From Fragilaria crotonensis (Eukaryota; Bacillariophyta; Fragilariophyceae; Fragilariales; Fragilariaceae), in NCBI GenBank assembly GCA_022925895.1, contig JAKSYS010000508.1, positions 1 to 46,390 of the forward strand: a stretch of 46,390 nt of DNA, given 5' to 3'. This document shows positions 9,452 to 20,099 of this stretch, piece after piece. How positions within the stretch are numbered: the first letter of the stretch is position 1; each line of letters starts with the position of its first letter. Position numbers and translations under genes: made by a program. The notes under the pieces were generated by a model, which was not told where the DNA came from, searched no databases, and was given only the letters and a program-made list of their open reading frames with translations.

Positions 9452-11275
9452 CTTCCTGGCCGATTATACTCGTTACGATGCGGATGTTTGCCTTTTTTCG
9501 CTTGGACGATAAAAAAGTGCGATGTGCGCGCCACGTATGTTCTGTCGAGTCATGACAAAGACTTCTTCGCATATACTGTAGTACCTGGCAATATCACACT
9601 ACCGGTAGCATACGACAGTAGTTGCGTCTACCAATGAGATGATGTTCTTGGACCCGGACCAAGAGCGGATACGTTCCTAAGAATTCGAACCATATGTAGT
9701 CGCATCTTTAAAGTTTAGTAGATCATACTTGGCGACGTGCCTACAGAGGTGGGTGGTGGTCTTCCAAGCGCTTCATGTTTGGAAATGATGTTCTTGATAG
9801 GAATTGTGTTCCGGCGAATTCTTCGCCTTTGAAGGAATCACACATTTTACCCTAACAAATTTGTCATTTTCCGGGTGATTCGTGCTTTGTTTGGGAGAGT
9901 TTCAAGTATAAACAGTAAAAGACTCCGATCCGTATGCACAGTATGCATAGGACTACTAGTGGATACTGCAGTACTGTATTTCTGTATTATAGATGACGCA
10001 CGGTCGCAGCCGTATTATTGGCTGAATGTGTATGGTGAGGAGACTCGGACGCAAGTCCAAGGGCAAGCGGTACAATCAAACAGAGCATACATGCTAGACA
10101 ACGTTTAGACGTTCGCACCGGACATGCATTCCGAGCAAGTATTCCATCCCATCTGGTGAACCAAAAGGACACCGAATTCCTGCTGTGTGATTGAGTAATC
10201 ATTTGAATACGATAATGCTAGTAACGCTTCAATAATGGGGTATTTCGTTGTGTGACGTCCGCAAGGCTTTTGATGATAATGTCACCCTCTTGCACCCCAG
10301 AGGCGTCAATTGAATGAAAGAAAAATTCCCATCACAATTGGCGATGTTAGAATATAGTATTCATGTATTGAAGGCGTAGTATCAAAACAAGTTGTATTGT
10401 GTCTACTGGGCTCTGTTGTTAGAACAAAATTCACATACCACGACCCGTGTGAGGTTTCACTGAGTGCCCACTCGTGTTGGCGACAACAGAACCAAGAATG
10501 AATAGCGCTACTTCTAGTGGTACAACCACACCATAAGAACAGCACCACTCACAATTCAACGCCACAGAAGACTGTCACTGGTGTGAGCTGTGACAACAAG
10601 TGTGTACCACACGCTAGCTAGTACTCTACTAGTCGAATGCTACCGCAATACCAATATCTCAAATTTAGAGTTACCTATATGGGCTTGAAGAAGCAGTTCT
10701 TCTGTTTTGTTGCAGATTCAATGACTCACGAGTAGGGTACCCAACCATTGGATTGGTCTGGCGGTTGTCCAGTAGCCAGGAAAGTATCAAACAATCATGA
10801 TGTATGTTGAGTTGTACCAGTGCAAAATGTTTTGGTTTGCAGAAAAGGCATGGCAAAAGCTAGTAATTGAGGAGTGGGTATGTTCTTATTGAGTGGATCA
10901 CGAAACATTATTTTGTGGATTTGTTCCATCTCGAAGAAAATTGTTGCACGCTCTAAATGGTGTGTGCTGTGGTGTGCATCATTGCCTTCTAGCCAGAAGG
11001 GGTGCATTGTAGTAAAGAGGTCTCTGTGAACACGATGGGTCCAACTTTTGCCCATTTAGTGATCTGTTTCGGTTCAATTAAAGAGTGCATCGTGGATGTT
11101 AAAGTGGTAAAACTGAGCACTGTGTCGATGCATACGTATAACTATGAGTAAGGATAGGGGTAAACGAACTTCTCAGAGTGATTGCAGTACAACAGTGATA
11201 CAGTGTATTATTTGAAATGCAGATGTCGCAAGTCGCAACACATCCCATCGTCGCATCCCCCATTCGTTCTCAACC
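9452..11275. other. Long intergenic region (1.8 kb), nothing recognised
   Basis: Several short frames occur on both strands (e.g. 9875-10108, 10306-10548 and 10795-11055), but none shows protein-like composition or a recognisable motif. The left part contains the promoter side of the ABCG gene and the right part the promoter of the Kish gene. A cluster of CTAGTA/GTACTC words sits at 10610-10640. Confidence 0.5.
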
Positions 11276-11626
11276 ATGAGCGCCATTTTCGATTTCGCCA
11301 GTCTCATTACCGTTCTTCTTCTGCTGATATGTACTTGTACATACTTGCGAGAGCTCCGACCTGCAATCTTTGATGGAGGAAAGGTTCGTACGAATGATGC
11401 AACAACAACAACAACAACAACAACAAGAAAATCATACGCATTACTCACAATACAATATTGTCTCATCCTCATTGAATGGCAGGCGTTGGAACCTGGACAG
11501 CGTATACTGCCACGAGAAGGTCTTTCGGCATTCTTTTGGCGACTGAGTCGAATAGGAGAGCGTCTAAGTCCCTACGTCGGAGCTGGATGTGCCATCATGG
11601 TCATTCACGTTCTATTCATTCGATGA
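11276..11626 (+). CDS. Kish / TMEM167 family small secretory-pathway membrane protein, two exons
   Basis: Exon 1 is 11276-11383 and exon 2 is 11483-11626, giving 83 residues. The N-terminus MSAIFDFASLITVLLLLICTC and the segment FWRLSRIGERLSPYV near the C-terminus are hallmarks of Kish-A/TMEM167. These are roughly 72-residue, two-helix Golgi-region proteins needed for constitutive secretion. The 99-nt intron (11384-11482) begins GTTCGT, a weak donor, ends GGCAG, contains an (ACA)n microsatellite, and is an exact multiple of three without a stop. An unspliced message would therefore give a 116-residue protein with a Thr-rich insert between the two helices. Splicing is inferred because the family has no such insert; cDNA would settle it. 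Confidence 0.88.
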   Translation: MSAIFDFASLITVLLLLICTCTYLRELRPAIFDGGKVRTNDATTTTTTTTRKSYALLTIQYCLILIEWQALEPGQRILPREGLSAFFWRLSRIGERLSPYVGAGCAIMVIHVLFIR

Positions 11627-12375
11627 ACAAAAACTAGTGTTTGGAAATACCGAATGTATTGAGTGGTTGAGGTCAAGTGGTCGGCGTCTTGTTGCGGAGA
11701 TGAACATGGAAGAAAAAAATTTGCCGCTCTTGTATGATTCTGATGATCTTTGATACAATTGGTGCCTGATACTGCCCGTGAGAAAATTCGGTACATGACG
11801 TGTTTGCAGCTTGGAGACATTGCTATCTCAGGTCCGTTTGGATGGAGTCTCCGTGAAGCGAGTCCATGTAGATTTCCTATAGAGCCACACAAAATCATCG
11901 TAGAGTCGATGCGTTTCATTGCTATCGCAAGCTGTTCGAGATTGCATTCTTCCATCGTGGCAACATTGATTGGCATCGTGGGCAGCAAGTTGTTTTAGTT
12001 ATGCCACTCGACGTCATATCATGCAACTGAACAACAGGAGCGGTCGACGTATGGTCGTAGTCATCTCCTGCTCTGGTGCCTTGCAGGACAAGACATCGTA
12101 GGTTCGGATTTGTGGGAATGTCTCTCCCAACGACGACAGCCTGTCACTCAACTCTACCACGAAACTGAGTACCGACTCATTAGAGAGCTGATCTATGCAT
12201 TGTGATAAGAGGATGAGCACGATGATGAGCACGTCCTATTGCTTGCTATACTCCTCAGGCCGATCGCACACTGGTTTGTCAATTTCCTTTGATAGTCTCG
12301 TGTCCGTACTATTATAGTGATGTGCTTCTCTGCCAAACTCGTGTCTATTGACTAATGGTGAATAGTATCATAGGG
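11627..12375. other. Intergenic, convergent, no firm gene
   Basis: Lies between the 3' ends of the Kish gene (plus) and the importin gene (minus). Minus-strand frames 11605-11988 (127 residues) and 12014-12232 (72 residues) have somewhat protein-like stretches but match nothing recognised and cannot be joined convincingly. Confidence 0.4.
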
Positions 12376-15300
12376 TCATGCCAACGAGGGTGCATCCAGC
12401 GAGTAGGCAAGCAGAGCGTCGAGACCCATGTCACCTTTGCAGAGACGCGCAAAGTCGGCGAGCAACATCTTTGCTTTGGGTTTGGATTTGTTCCCGTTGC
12501 GTGCCAAGGCGAACAAGATGACCACAATTTGTTGACATGGTTCAGCCGCCAATGGTTTGCCACTCGTCGTGGTGCACGACGAAAGCGACGCGTACACCCA
12601 TTGATGTGCCACCGTCGTTGTTTCTTCTTGCACCTGATCGGGAGCCGCAGCATTGACACTTACAACGTGAGTAACAATGGCAATGACGCAATCTGACAAT
12701 GCTGGCCACAGCATCTGTGGACTTGCTCCGCCCAGGCCACTAATACAAACTCGTGTGACGATTTCGCCATGTTTGGCTAGCTGCTCGTCAATAACGCCTG
12801 CATGCAGGTCCAAGACTCGTGCTGCAGAATTAGCAAGGCGCAGAGATTTCCAGCCAAACAATTGAGACAGAAAGATCAATGTAGCACGTGTCGACTCGCG
12901 TTCGCCCTTGCACGCTGTCAAGCATTCCACGGCGAGGCGAACGATATTCGGAAACTCTGGGCACGTCGTTAGAGCAACAGGACAATACAGAAGGTAGCGC
13001 TGATTCATTTCGAAGAAGGCTCGGATAACTTGTGGGCAACAGTCTGGGCTTTTTTCTGTCGTAACATGGTTCATAGTAACTGCCGTGACATGGGCCAAAA
13101 GCCCGTTGAAGGATCTTTCAAGATCGTTATTCATCAAACTGAATGTTTCCACGGAGACTGCCAGATAATCTAGAGTGCTTGGGTGCTTGGTATTCTCATA
13201 TGCTTCGACAACAAACTTGACAGTTTCAGGAAAGCGAGGAGCGACCAATGCTGGAGCATTGCTTAAGACCTGACGCTGAATCAGGAGAACTTCATTGAGA
13301 ATGGAGTCACTCATTTGACAGAGGAGTGTTGATTTTCCAAGTAGTGGCCAAATAGACGACAAAATCTCGCCCAGAGGAGAGTCGGTCCCTATCGGTGTGT
13401 CACAGAATCGAATAATAACATGCAGTACGTGTAGATATTTGGTCAATGCCTCAAGTGCCAGTTCTCGTTGTACATCAGTCCCACTTTTCATGGCAGCATC
13501 CGATGCCATATCCGCTCGTTGAAGCAAAGGTGTCAAGAGTCTATTGAACGATGTTTTCATATTGTTCGGGTCCTTCATTTGAAGGATAAGACGAGTACTT
13601 CCCTCCGCAACTGCTGCCATGGCTTCCATGCGATCTGTCGAAAGAGCCACATCCATGCATTCCTGCATGCACGATGCAATCTCCGCGGTGTTTACCAGGT
13701 GTGGAGCGCAGTTGACAAATATGGATTTAGCAGCCCTAGAAGCCTCCATGACAGAGGCGCGTGAGCCCATGGCTGCTTGGACGTAGGCGACCAGTTGAAA
13801 CAGTGCGCCACTGTCGCAGACGTCGTTCCAGGCGGGGGCATATTGCCCCAGAAAATTGCAGGCTGCTGCCAACACAAGAGTATGTTGACGAGCTGCCGAT
13901 TCTGCAGCCAACTTGGGATTCGTCCCACAAAGTTGTCCCAGAAACTGTGTTAATTGTTGAATTGTTTCGCTGCGATCGGGCGACACTCCTCTCGATTTCA
14001 CGCGAGCGCAAACCTCACGACTGATGGCACCCATGCAAAAGAGGGTTGATTCAGTTAGCGTCCAATCATTACTCCCAACCAAGTTGACAAGCTGCCGCAG
14101 GAACTGGACACGTAATATAAAATAGCAATTGACCAACACATCATTGGCCATGCGACGGAATTCAAAAAATTCTTGTTCATCCAGGTCGAGTTCATCTTGC
14201 CAGGTGGTGAATGCTTTTGTGAACGCCAGTCTCCTTACAAGGCCGTCTGCAATTCTTAGAAACAACTGCGTCTGCCAGTGTTCGTGGCGTTCGTTTGTGG
14301 GAATGTCCTGGACTGCCAACCAGCACTCCAAAACCGTAAGCGCAACGGGGGTGTGGGGATGGTCCTGAATCTGCAGCAACAATCCCAATAATGCCTCCGC
14401 GGGTTGGCTGCATAAAGAATCGACTTCTTCAGACACCAAATTGCAAATTAAACTGGCCAGTGCATGTGCCCCATCATCGTGGCGATTTGTTGTACAATGC
14501 TGAAAGGGTGCAGCAACAAAGCCTTGCGGAATGGCAGCAATCATTTTTGAAACGGCATCGTCACGAGTAGGTGTGCACGAATCGGAGGGGACTTGAACGG
14601 CTTCCATGAGAGCTTGACTGGCCAAGACAAGTAAATCTTCAGGTGACGATGGTTGTGACAAAATTTGCACCAGCACTGGTAAGAGCGTCTCCGTGCCTCC
14701 GCATGTGGGGGAGTTCAAGTGTGATAAGGTGATATGACAGGTGTGCGCCCATTGACGCAAAGCTTCTAATGCAGGTCGCGCTGTATCAGCAGACCCAAGT
14801 CCTCGACGGACTGTATCAAGAACAAGCTCCATGTGTGGCCACAATTCGGCAGTTACTTGGGGAATTGTGAGTTCTCTGCAGGCCTCCATTTCGGGTGGTA
14901 GTGATGCCAGGAGCTTGAGAGCTATTACAGGACTGGTGGATTGCGAACAGTTTGTCACCAGTTCTTCTATTTGACCACAGCGAGCGACAAGTGCTGCAAC
15001 ACAGGAACATAGCGGAGCAATAAGAGCTTGCGGTGCATTATGCAGCAAATTCCACACTTCATTCCGAATGACTCCCATCTGATGGCTTTCGAGAGAATTC
15101 TTACACGTAGCCGCTTGAACTTCTCGTCTGATTTTGGCTAACAGGAGTGTCAAACACAATAGCTGCATTCCCATTGTCTCTGGATTTCTTTGGCAATGAT
15201 TGTTGTTCGCAGAAACGTCATTGTCATTGTGGAACGTTGTGGCGAATGATTGAAGCCATTTGACGTAAACAGTCCATGCTTCTGGAGTTCTATTCCACTG

Positions 15301-15390
15301 CTCCAAGAAACTTGACGCTGCTGAACGGGTCGCACTGTCTGTGGTCAGCCTCACCATCGCCAAGGCCGCCTCTGCGACTTGTTGCTCCAT
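12376..15390 (-). CDS. Importin-beta family nuclear transport receptor (transportin-3 / importin-13 type)
   Basis: A 1004-residue alpha-solenoid protein with no intron. The N-terminal segment ATRSAASSFLEQWNRTPEAW (about residues 20-40) is the importin-beta N-terminal HEAT motif that contacts Ran. The rest is helical-repeat sequence, with a central DELDLDEQEFFEFRRMANDV block (about residues 390-410) characteristic of transportin-3/importin-13 relatives. The length (usual 920-1000) fits this group. Such receptors import SR-type splicing factors and other cargoes using RanGTP; the cargo here cannot be read from sequence. The frame extends 28 codons upstream to 15474, but the ATG at 15390 (MEQQVAEAALAMV) starts the conserved helix and is preferred. 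A retrotransposon LTR ends 118 bp upstream in the same orientation and may have displaced the native promoter. Confidence 0.88.
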   Translation of the reverse strand: MEQQVAEAALAMVRLTTDSATRSAASSFLEQWNRTPEAWTVYVKWLQSFATTFHNDNDVSANNNHCQRNPETMGMQLLCLTLLLAKIRREVQAATCKNSLESHQMGVIRNEVWNLLHNAPQALIAPLCSCVAALVARCGQIEELVTNCSQSTSPVIALKLLASLPPEMEACRELTIPQVTAELWPHMELVLDTVRRGLGSADTARPALEALRQWAHTCHITLSHLNSPTCGGTETLLPVLVQILSQPSSPEDLLVLASQALMEAVQVPSDSCTPTRDDAVSKMIAAIPQGFVAAPFQHCTTNRHDDGAHALASLICNLVSEEVDSLCSQPAEALLGLLLQIQDHPHTPVALTVLECWLAVQDIPTNERHEHWQTQLFLRIADGLVRRLAFTKAFTTWQDELDLDEQEFFEFRRMANDVLVNCYFILRVQFLRQLVNLVGSNDWTLTESTLFCMGAISREVCARVKSRGVSPDRSETIQQLTQFLGQLCGTNPKLAAESAARQHTLVLAAACNFLGQYAPAWNDVCDSGALFQLVAYVQAAMGSRASVMEASRAAKSIFVNCAPHLVNTAEIASCMQECMDVALSTDRMEAMAAVAEGSTRLILQMKDPNNMKTSFNRLLTPLLQRADMASDAAMKSGTDVQRELALEALTKYLHVLHVIIRFCDTPIGTDSPLGEILSSIWPLLGKSTLLCQMSDSILNEVLLIQRQVLSNAPALVAPRFPETVKFVVEAYENTKHPSTLDYLAVSVETFSLMNNDLERSFNGLLAHVTAVTMNHVTTEKSPDCCPQVIRAFFEMNQRYLLYCPVALTTCPEFPNIVRLAVECLTACKGERESTRATLIFLSQLFGWKSLRLANSAARVLDLHAGVIDEQLAKHGEIVTRVCISGLGGASPQMLWPALSDCVIAIVTHVVSVNAAAPDQVQEETTTVAHQWVYASLSSCTTTSGKPLAAEPCQQIVVILFALARNGNKSKPKAKMLLADFARLCKGDMGLDALLAYSLDAPSLA

Positions 15391-15503
15391 CGTTATCGAC
15401 AGTTGTGGTTGATATGACGTTTGTGTTTGGTCGTTTATTATTGCTAATGTGAGAACGAATGAACCAATGAGCAATAATCGCGAGGATCGAATGGCATCGC
15501 TCT

Positions 15504-15508
15504 GTATC
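15504..15508. repeat. Target-site duplication GTATC (importin-proximal copy)
   Basis: Five bases abutting the LTR at 15509, identical to 27214-27218. A 5-bp duplication is standard for Ty1/copia integrases and fixes the insertion point. Confidence 0.92.
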
Positions 15509-16105
15509 TGACAGTATTCGTGTGATCGGTACGCGAGTACTGGCCGACGGTAGACTTAAGGTTAGTAGGACCTAGAAGTCTGCCGTCGGACTTGACGGGA
15601 GAGGAAGCGAACGTGACGGATCGTCCAGCTTTGGGCGTAGGAGTCCTGAAGATGTGGACCATGATGGTAGATTTGTTGTTACAAATATGTAGAAGATGTA
15701 GAACTAAGTAGTAAAGGCCTTTACTGTTTTTGGTTTGTGGAAATTATAAGTTAAAATGTAGATGAAAAATGAAAGTGAGATCTCAATATTAGTTGGAGTC
15801 TCACAAAAGTTATGTTGCTTTAATCCCACTTGTTGAGTGGTGTTTGAGTTATGAATCCCATAGTAAAGTTGTGTTGTCAATAAAATTGACAACATAACAG
15901 ATTTGAATACTTAGGAAACTCAGGGCAACATGATTTAAATTCCTTGTGTGGTCGCGGGATCCAGAGTTCTGATTCGCAGAACTACTGGCACGAGTCACGG
16001 ACAGACGAAGGAAAATAAAGGACTGTCTACCGTATTACCGTATGGTATTTAACCTTACAGTAATTACGAGTGACAGTGTGACAGAGTGACAGTAGATCTC
16101 TAACA
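15509..16105 (-). repeat. 3' LTR of the copia element
   Basis: 597 bp, TG...CA. It is three bases shorter than the 5' LTR (one C near 15783, one A near 15866 and one G near 15914), with one substitution near 15983. It contains the palindrome AGTAAAGGCCTTTACT (15710-15725) and a 9-bp inverted repeat with a 3-nt loop (15873-15893). It also carries the first 51 codons of the element's long ORF, reading toward the importin gene. Confidence 0.95.
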
Positions 16106-16113
16106 CCCCTCTT
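16106..16113 (-). other. Polypurine tract AAGAGGGG
   Basis: On the minus strand this purine run directly abuts the TG of the 3' LTR, the position where plus-strand DNA synthesis is primed in LTR elements. Confidence 0.85.
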
Positions 16114-16116
16114 GGA

Positions 16117-18203
16117 TCAGATCTCTGGTCCCGGTGATGAAAGCATGTGGTCGGGGAGAACACAGAAGATCTTGGTGAGGTGAGGATCAATTTTGCCGGA
16201 GTGTTGAGTCTTGGTGAGGATATCGGCAAGTTGGGAGTCACAGGGAATCCAATGAAGTTGGTGGATGCCGTCTTGTTGGCCTTGACGGACGAAGTGGAAA
16301 CGGCGTTCAATGTGGCGAGTTTTGCGAGTGAGTTTGCCATTCTTGGCGATTTGAACAGTTGCTTCATTGTCAATCATGAGGATGGCAGGGATAGAAGGGA
16401 GACGTTGAGTGGTTTCACGCCATTGTTTGGTGCCAAGATAGAGCATATCATAGAGAAGCATTCGGATGTGAGCGGTGGCCATGGTTGCGGAACATGCAGC
16501 CATATATTCAGCTTCAGAGGTAGACATGGCAACAGGTGTTGGCATGGTAGAATTTGCTTCAATAAGAGCACCATTGTAGAAGATCATGTATCCAACAGTA
16601 GATCGGCCAGTATCGGGGCAGTCTTGCCAGCTGGCATCAGAGAAGACAGTGAGATCAGTGTATGGAATGCGATGATGGATGCAGATGTCATAGATGGGGT
16701 TTGAAGTGCCATCGGGATAGAATTTGAGGGCATAGTAGGGACGACGTCGGAGGTAGCCAATGAGCCAGGTGAGAGCTCGAAAATCAGGTATGCCAGGAGA
16801 GATGCATGCTTTAGCAAGTTTGCAGACAGCAAATAGGATGTCAGCTCTTGTGTTGTATGCTAGGTAGAGGAGAGTGCAGACAGCAGAGCGGAACGGAAGG
16901 CGTTGTTGCTTTTGTTCGACGAGAGTCAGGTCGGAGGCGGTTACGGGCGGTTATCCTTGCTGAAAGTATAATCGGGAGGAAGGGAGTATCTCGTTCTGGG
17001 AATTCGGAGTTTGGATCGTATCGTTGAAGAGTATTCAAAACATAGCGGTGCTGGTCGAGGGTGTAGCTTGAGTCGGAATGTTTGTGGATACGCATTTGTA
17101 GGAACCATTGCGCAGGGCCGAGGAATTTGACATCAAAGCGATTGCGGACGGAATCTTCAAATTGTTTTTCGATGGAATCGTTGCTTCCAGCGTAGAGCAT
17201 ATCGTCGACGAAAAATAGTAGGCGGAGCCATTGATTGTGTTTGTCGTATCGGACAAAATAGGACGGTTCGGAAGGAGACTGAATGAAGCCTTGGGAATAG
17301 AGCCATTCCGAAAATTCAATGTTCCAATATTTGCCGGAGTAGACGAGACCGTAGATTCCTTTGTTCAGTAACATTGGGGAGCCAAAGAATTTAGCGTATT
17401 CAGGGAAGTGATAGGCGTATTCCAATGGCAGTTTCACGAAGTGGCGACCAATAACTTTGGCTTGGAGGTAGGCACCAATGAAGTCAGCACTCTTGACACT
17501 TCTTCTGGATGCACAGATGGTTGCAATGAATAGTTTGACCCCTCTTGCAGATGCACAGGGTGACCAGGTGTCTTCATACATGAGTGGTTCAACAGGTATA
17601 GGTTTTGGAGTGCCAGGTGAAGAGGTAGCAGATTCAGCAATTTCTTGACGTTGTTCAGGAGTCGTTGTTGGTTGATGGCTTTAACTCTTTTCAGGAGACG
17701 TTTCTCCAGGTCGCCACGGGCGACAAGGCGAGCTTTAGTTTGTCAAGTTTTCCAGATGCAGTTTGTTTTGCTTTGAGCACAAGTTTGACTGGGATAATGA
17801 GTTCATCTTTGTGTGGGGTTTGCCCAAGGATGAAGGTATCATGGTCAATGAGGTTCTTGATTTCCATTTTGATTGCATGTAGCCAGGCATTTCGGACATT
17901 ATCATCAAGTTTGAGAACAGCTTTGAGAGACTGAGGTTCTGGAAGATATTTGTCCACAGGTTCCTGGGGGTTGGCTTGTGAATTGTTGCTGGGAGAGTTG
18001 TCAATTGTCATCATGGCAGAGTGAATGGGATCAATAGTTGGTAGATCTTCATTGCATTCTTGGAAGTAGATGGTCATCATCTTGTGGAGTTGGGAATGAT
18101 GTTGTTGATGGGTGACAAAGTTGATTTGATGTGGTGTGGGTGGTGTTGGACCATGTTGGATTATTGCTGTATTGATATGGTCAGCATGGGTTGGGTTAGG
18201 CAT
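16117..18203 (-). pseudogene. Copia reverse transcriptase and RNase H, frameshifted
   Basis: Reading 5' to 3' on the minus strand: the RT start (WLHAIKMEIKNLIDHDTF) lies in 18203-17691, the RT core (SADFIGAYLQAK, KGIYGLVYSGKYWNIEF, FVDDML at 17195-17212) in 17581-16841, and RNase H (FSDASWQDCPDTGRSTVGYM, STSEAEYMAA, then TRHIERRFHFVR) in about 16850-16117. These lie in different frames. The breaks I could place are near 17734, 16974 and 16945, and each needs one extra base in a run of A or C. The catalytic Asp pair of RT and the RNase H Asp/Glu residues are all present. The frame ends a few bases before the polypurine tract, as in typical copia. Confidence 0.9.
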
Positions 18204-18499
18204 GGTTCCAGGTGGTTGTTCATCAGTATTGTCATCAGTTGATTCAGGGATGGCAGTCAGGGAGGGCAGTGGATTTGTGTCATCAATGAAGGTTGATGGT
18301 GGATTGCCAAGGTTGGCTGCAGATCCAGTTTGGTGAAAAGTAGATGGTTCAGAGTTTTCAGGAGTGTTGCAAAGTCCATTTGGGTTGAAATGGGAGCGGA
18401 TGGGGATGGCTCCAGCAAAGGGTTTGGAATCAAAACATAGAGCTGAATTGAAGTCTTCATCAAAGTAGGCATCGCGGGTGATGATGAGGCTTTGGGGTT

Positions 18500-19900
18500 G
18501 GTCAGGGAGTAGACTAGCCAGCCTGCGGAGTTGTCAGGAAATCCGAGGAAAATGCCGCGAGAGGCTCGTTGCAGTTGTTGCTTGTAGGTGATGAGCTTGT
18601 TGCGGAAAGTTGGTTCGTAGCGTTTGAAGAAGGTAGGACATCCAAAGACACGAAGTTGGCAATGGAAGGCTTGCGTTGGAAGCTGTATTGATAGGGAGTT
18701 GTTGGGTTGCCATCTTGATCAATAACATTCTTGGCAGGGCAGACATTTAGGATTTGAACTGCATAGGCATGGGCATGATGGAAGAAGGCACCTCCAAGTC
18801 TTGCATTGTTGAGGAGAATGTTGGCAGTGTTGTGGACTTCACGCCATTTTGCTTCACAAATACCATTCATTTCTTGATGTTCAGGGCTGCAGCTTCAACT
18901 TTGATACCAAGTGAGGTGCATTCAGAGATGAATTTTGTTGATGTAAAAGCAGATCCAGCATCAGTGCGGATGAAACGGACGGATTGGGTGCGGCCAAGGA
19001 GTTCTGTGTCAGTAAGCCATTGCTTTAGAGCAATAAGGATGGAAGTTGTGCTTTCAGTTGGAAGACCAATCCAACCTGTTAGTTTGCCTGGGGTTGTGAC
19101 AATAAACAGATAGGCTGAGTAGTTGGAATTGGTGGTGAGACCATAGCGGAAAGGATTGCGCATAAGGTCAAGATGAAGGCGATGGAAGGGTTCTGTGCCT
19201 TGGCGTTGAGGTGTTTTGTTTCTGGCGCGTTTTTGACTGATGGAAATGCGGAGAGGCCAGGAATTGTGGTCAACAGTAGGTGTGAGAACATGATCATTCC
19301 ATGTTTGGTGAAGGGATCCAACCATGAGATTTCGAAAATTGCGGTAAGCAAGTCGTCGATAAATCAGTTCCAAAGGTAAAGCGGTGATTGAGCGGCGTTG
19401 ATCAGTGTCAATGGGAGTTGTAGTGTCATCAAAGTGTTGCTCTTCTGGTTCAGAGTCAAGGTCAAAGGGTTCTTTGGGGTTGGAAGTGGTTGAAAAGGCT
19501 TGGTGTGGGTTTGGTACTTCTCTGGTGATAATTGGCCAAGTGTAAGTGGAGCCATTTGGGAGTTGAATGGTGGTAGCTCTGTTCTTGATCAGGACACTGA
19601 AGTTTTGAGTGCATGATAGAGCAGTCAGGAGAGTAGTCTGTGACTTAGGCCTTCAACAAAGTAGACATCAGTGAGACCTAGGATGGATTTGAGGCCATCA
19701 TCAGTGGTGAAGTGACATTCAGTTGTGCCTTTGTGGGTAGACATCTTGGTGCTGCCATCAGCTAGGAGATTGGGACACTGCAAGGTTCAACATCACTGAG
19801 GTCGCTGAAGAGTGGGTATAATGGCTGGTAGCACCACTGTCAGGTAGCCAGTTTGCCAGGAGTGGGGACCAAATCTTTGGTATGGTGATTGGGGATCATC
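18500..19900 (-). pseudogene. Copia protease and integrase, frameshifted
   Basis: The aspartic protease motif LPDSGATSH is at 19821-19841 (DSGATSH codons). The integrase core follows: LHLDLM, then FIRTDAGSAF in 19373-18867, and, after a one-base frameshift near 18880, QEMNGICEAKW in 18870-18514. This supplies the complete Asp-Asp-Glu triad. The usual HHCC zinc-binding segment upstream of the core is changed: the two His positions read Tyr (IYRRLAYRN) and the CxxC positions are not Cys (DHNSWPLRIS). About 250 residues after the core are Pro/Thr/Asn-rich and link to RT. Confidence 0.88.
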
Positions 19901-20099
19901 AGGAAATAAGCTGTGGCTCCAGAGTTGGGAGGAGCATGGTTGGCAGTTGGAAGATAATCTCTATCAAGTAGGGGTTGATTGATAGTCATCTGAGGTAGGT
20001 TGGGATTGGGCCATGGGATGTAGTCTGGTTGATCATCAAGGTGATCAAGGAAGAAGCTTTGAAAGCTTGGTGATGGTATCTTGAATGATTTTGGGAGTC

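Noticed and set aside
11605-12232. Two minus-strand frames (127 and 72 codons) as one intron-split gene
   Set aside because: No convincing splice sites joining them and no family resemblance; left as intergenic.
15444-15662. 72-codon minus-strand frame as a separate host gene
   Set aside because: Its first 51 codons are the LTR copy of the element's ORF start; the rest is host flank.
16147-16704. Plus-strand frames within the retrotransposon (e.g. 185 codons here)
   Set aside because: Antisense shadows of RNase H and RT, which are clearly recognisable on the minus strand.
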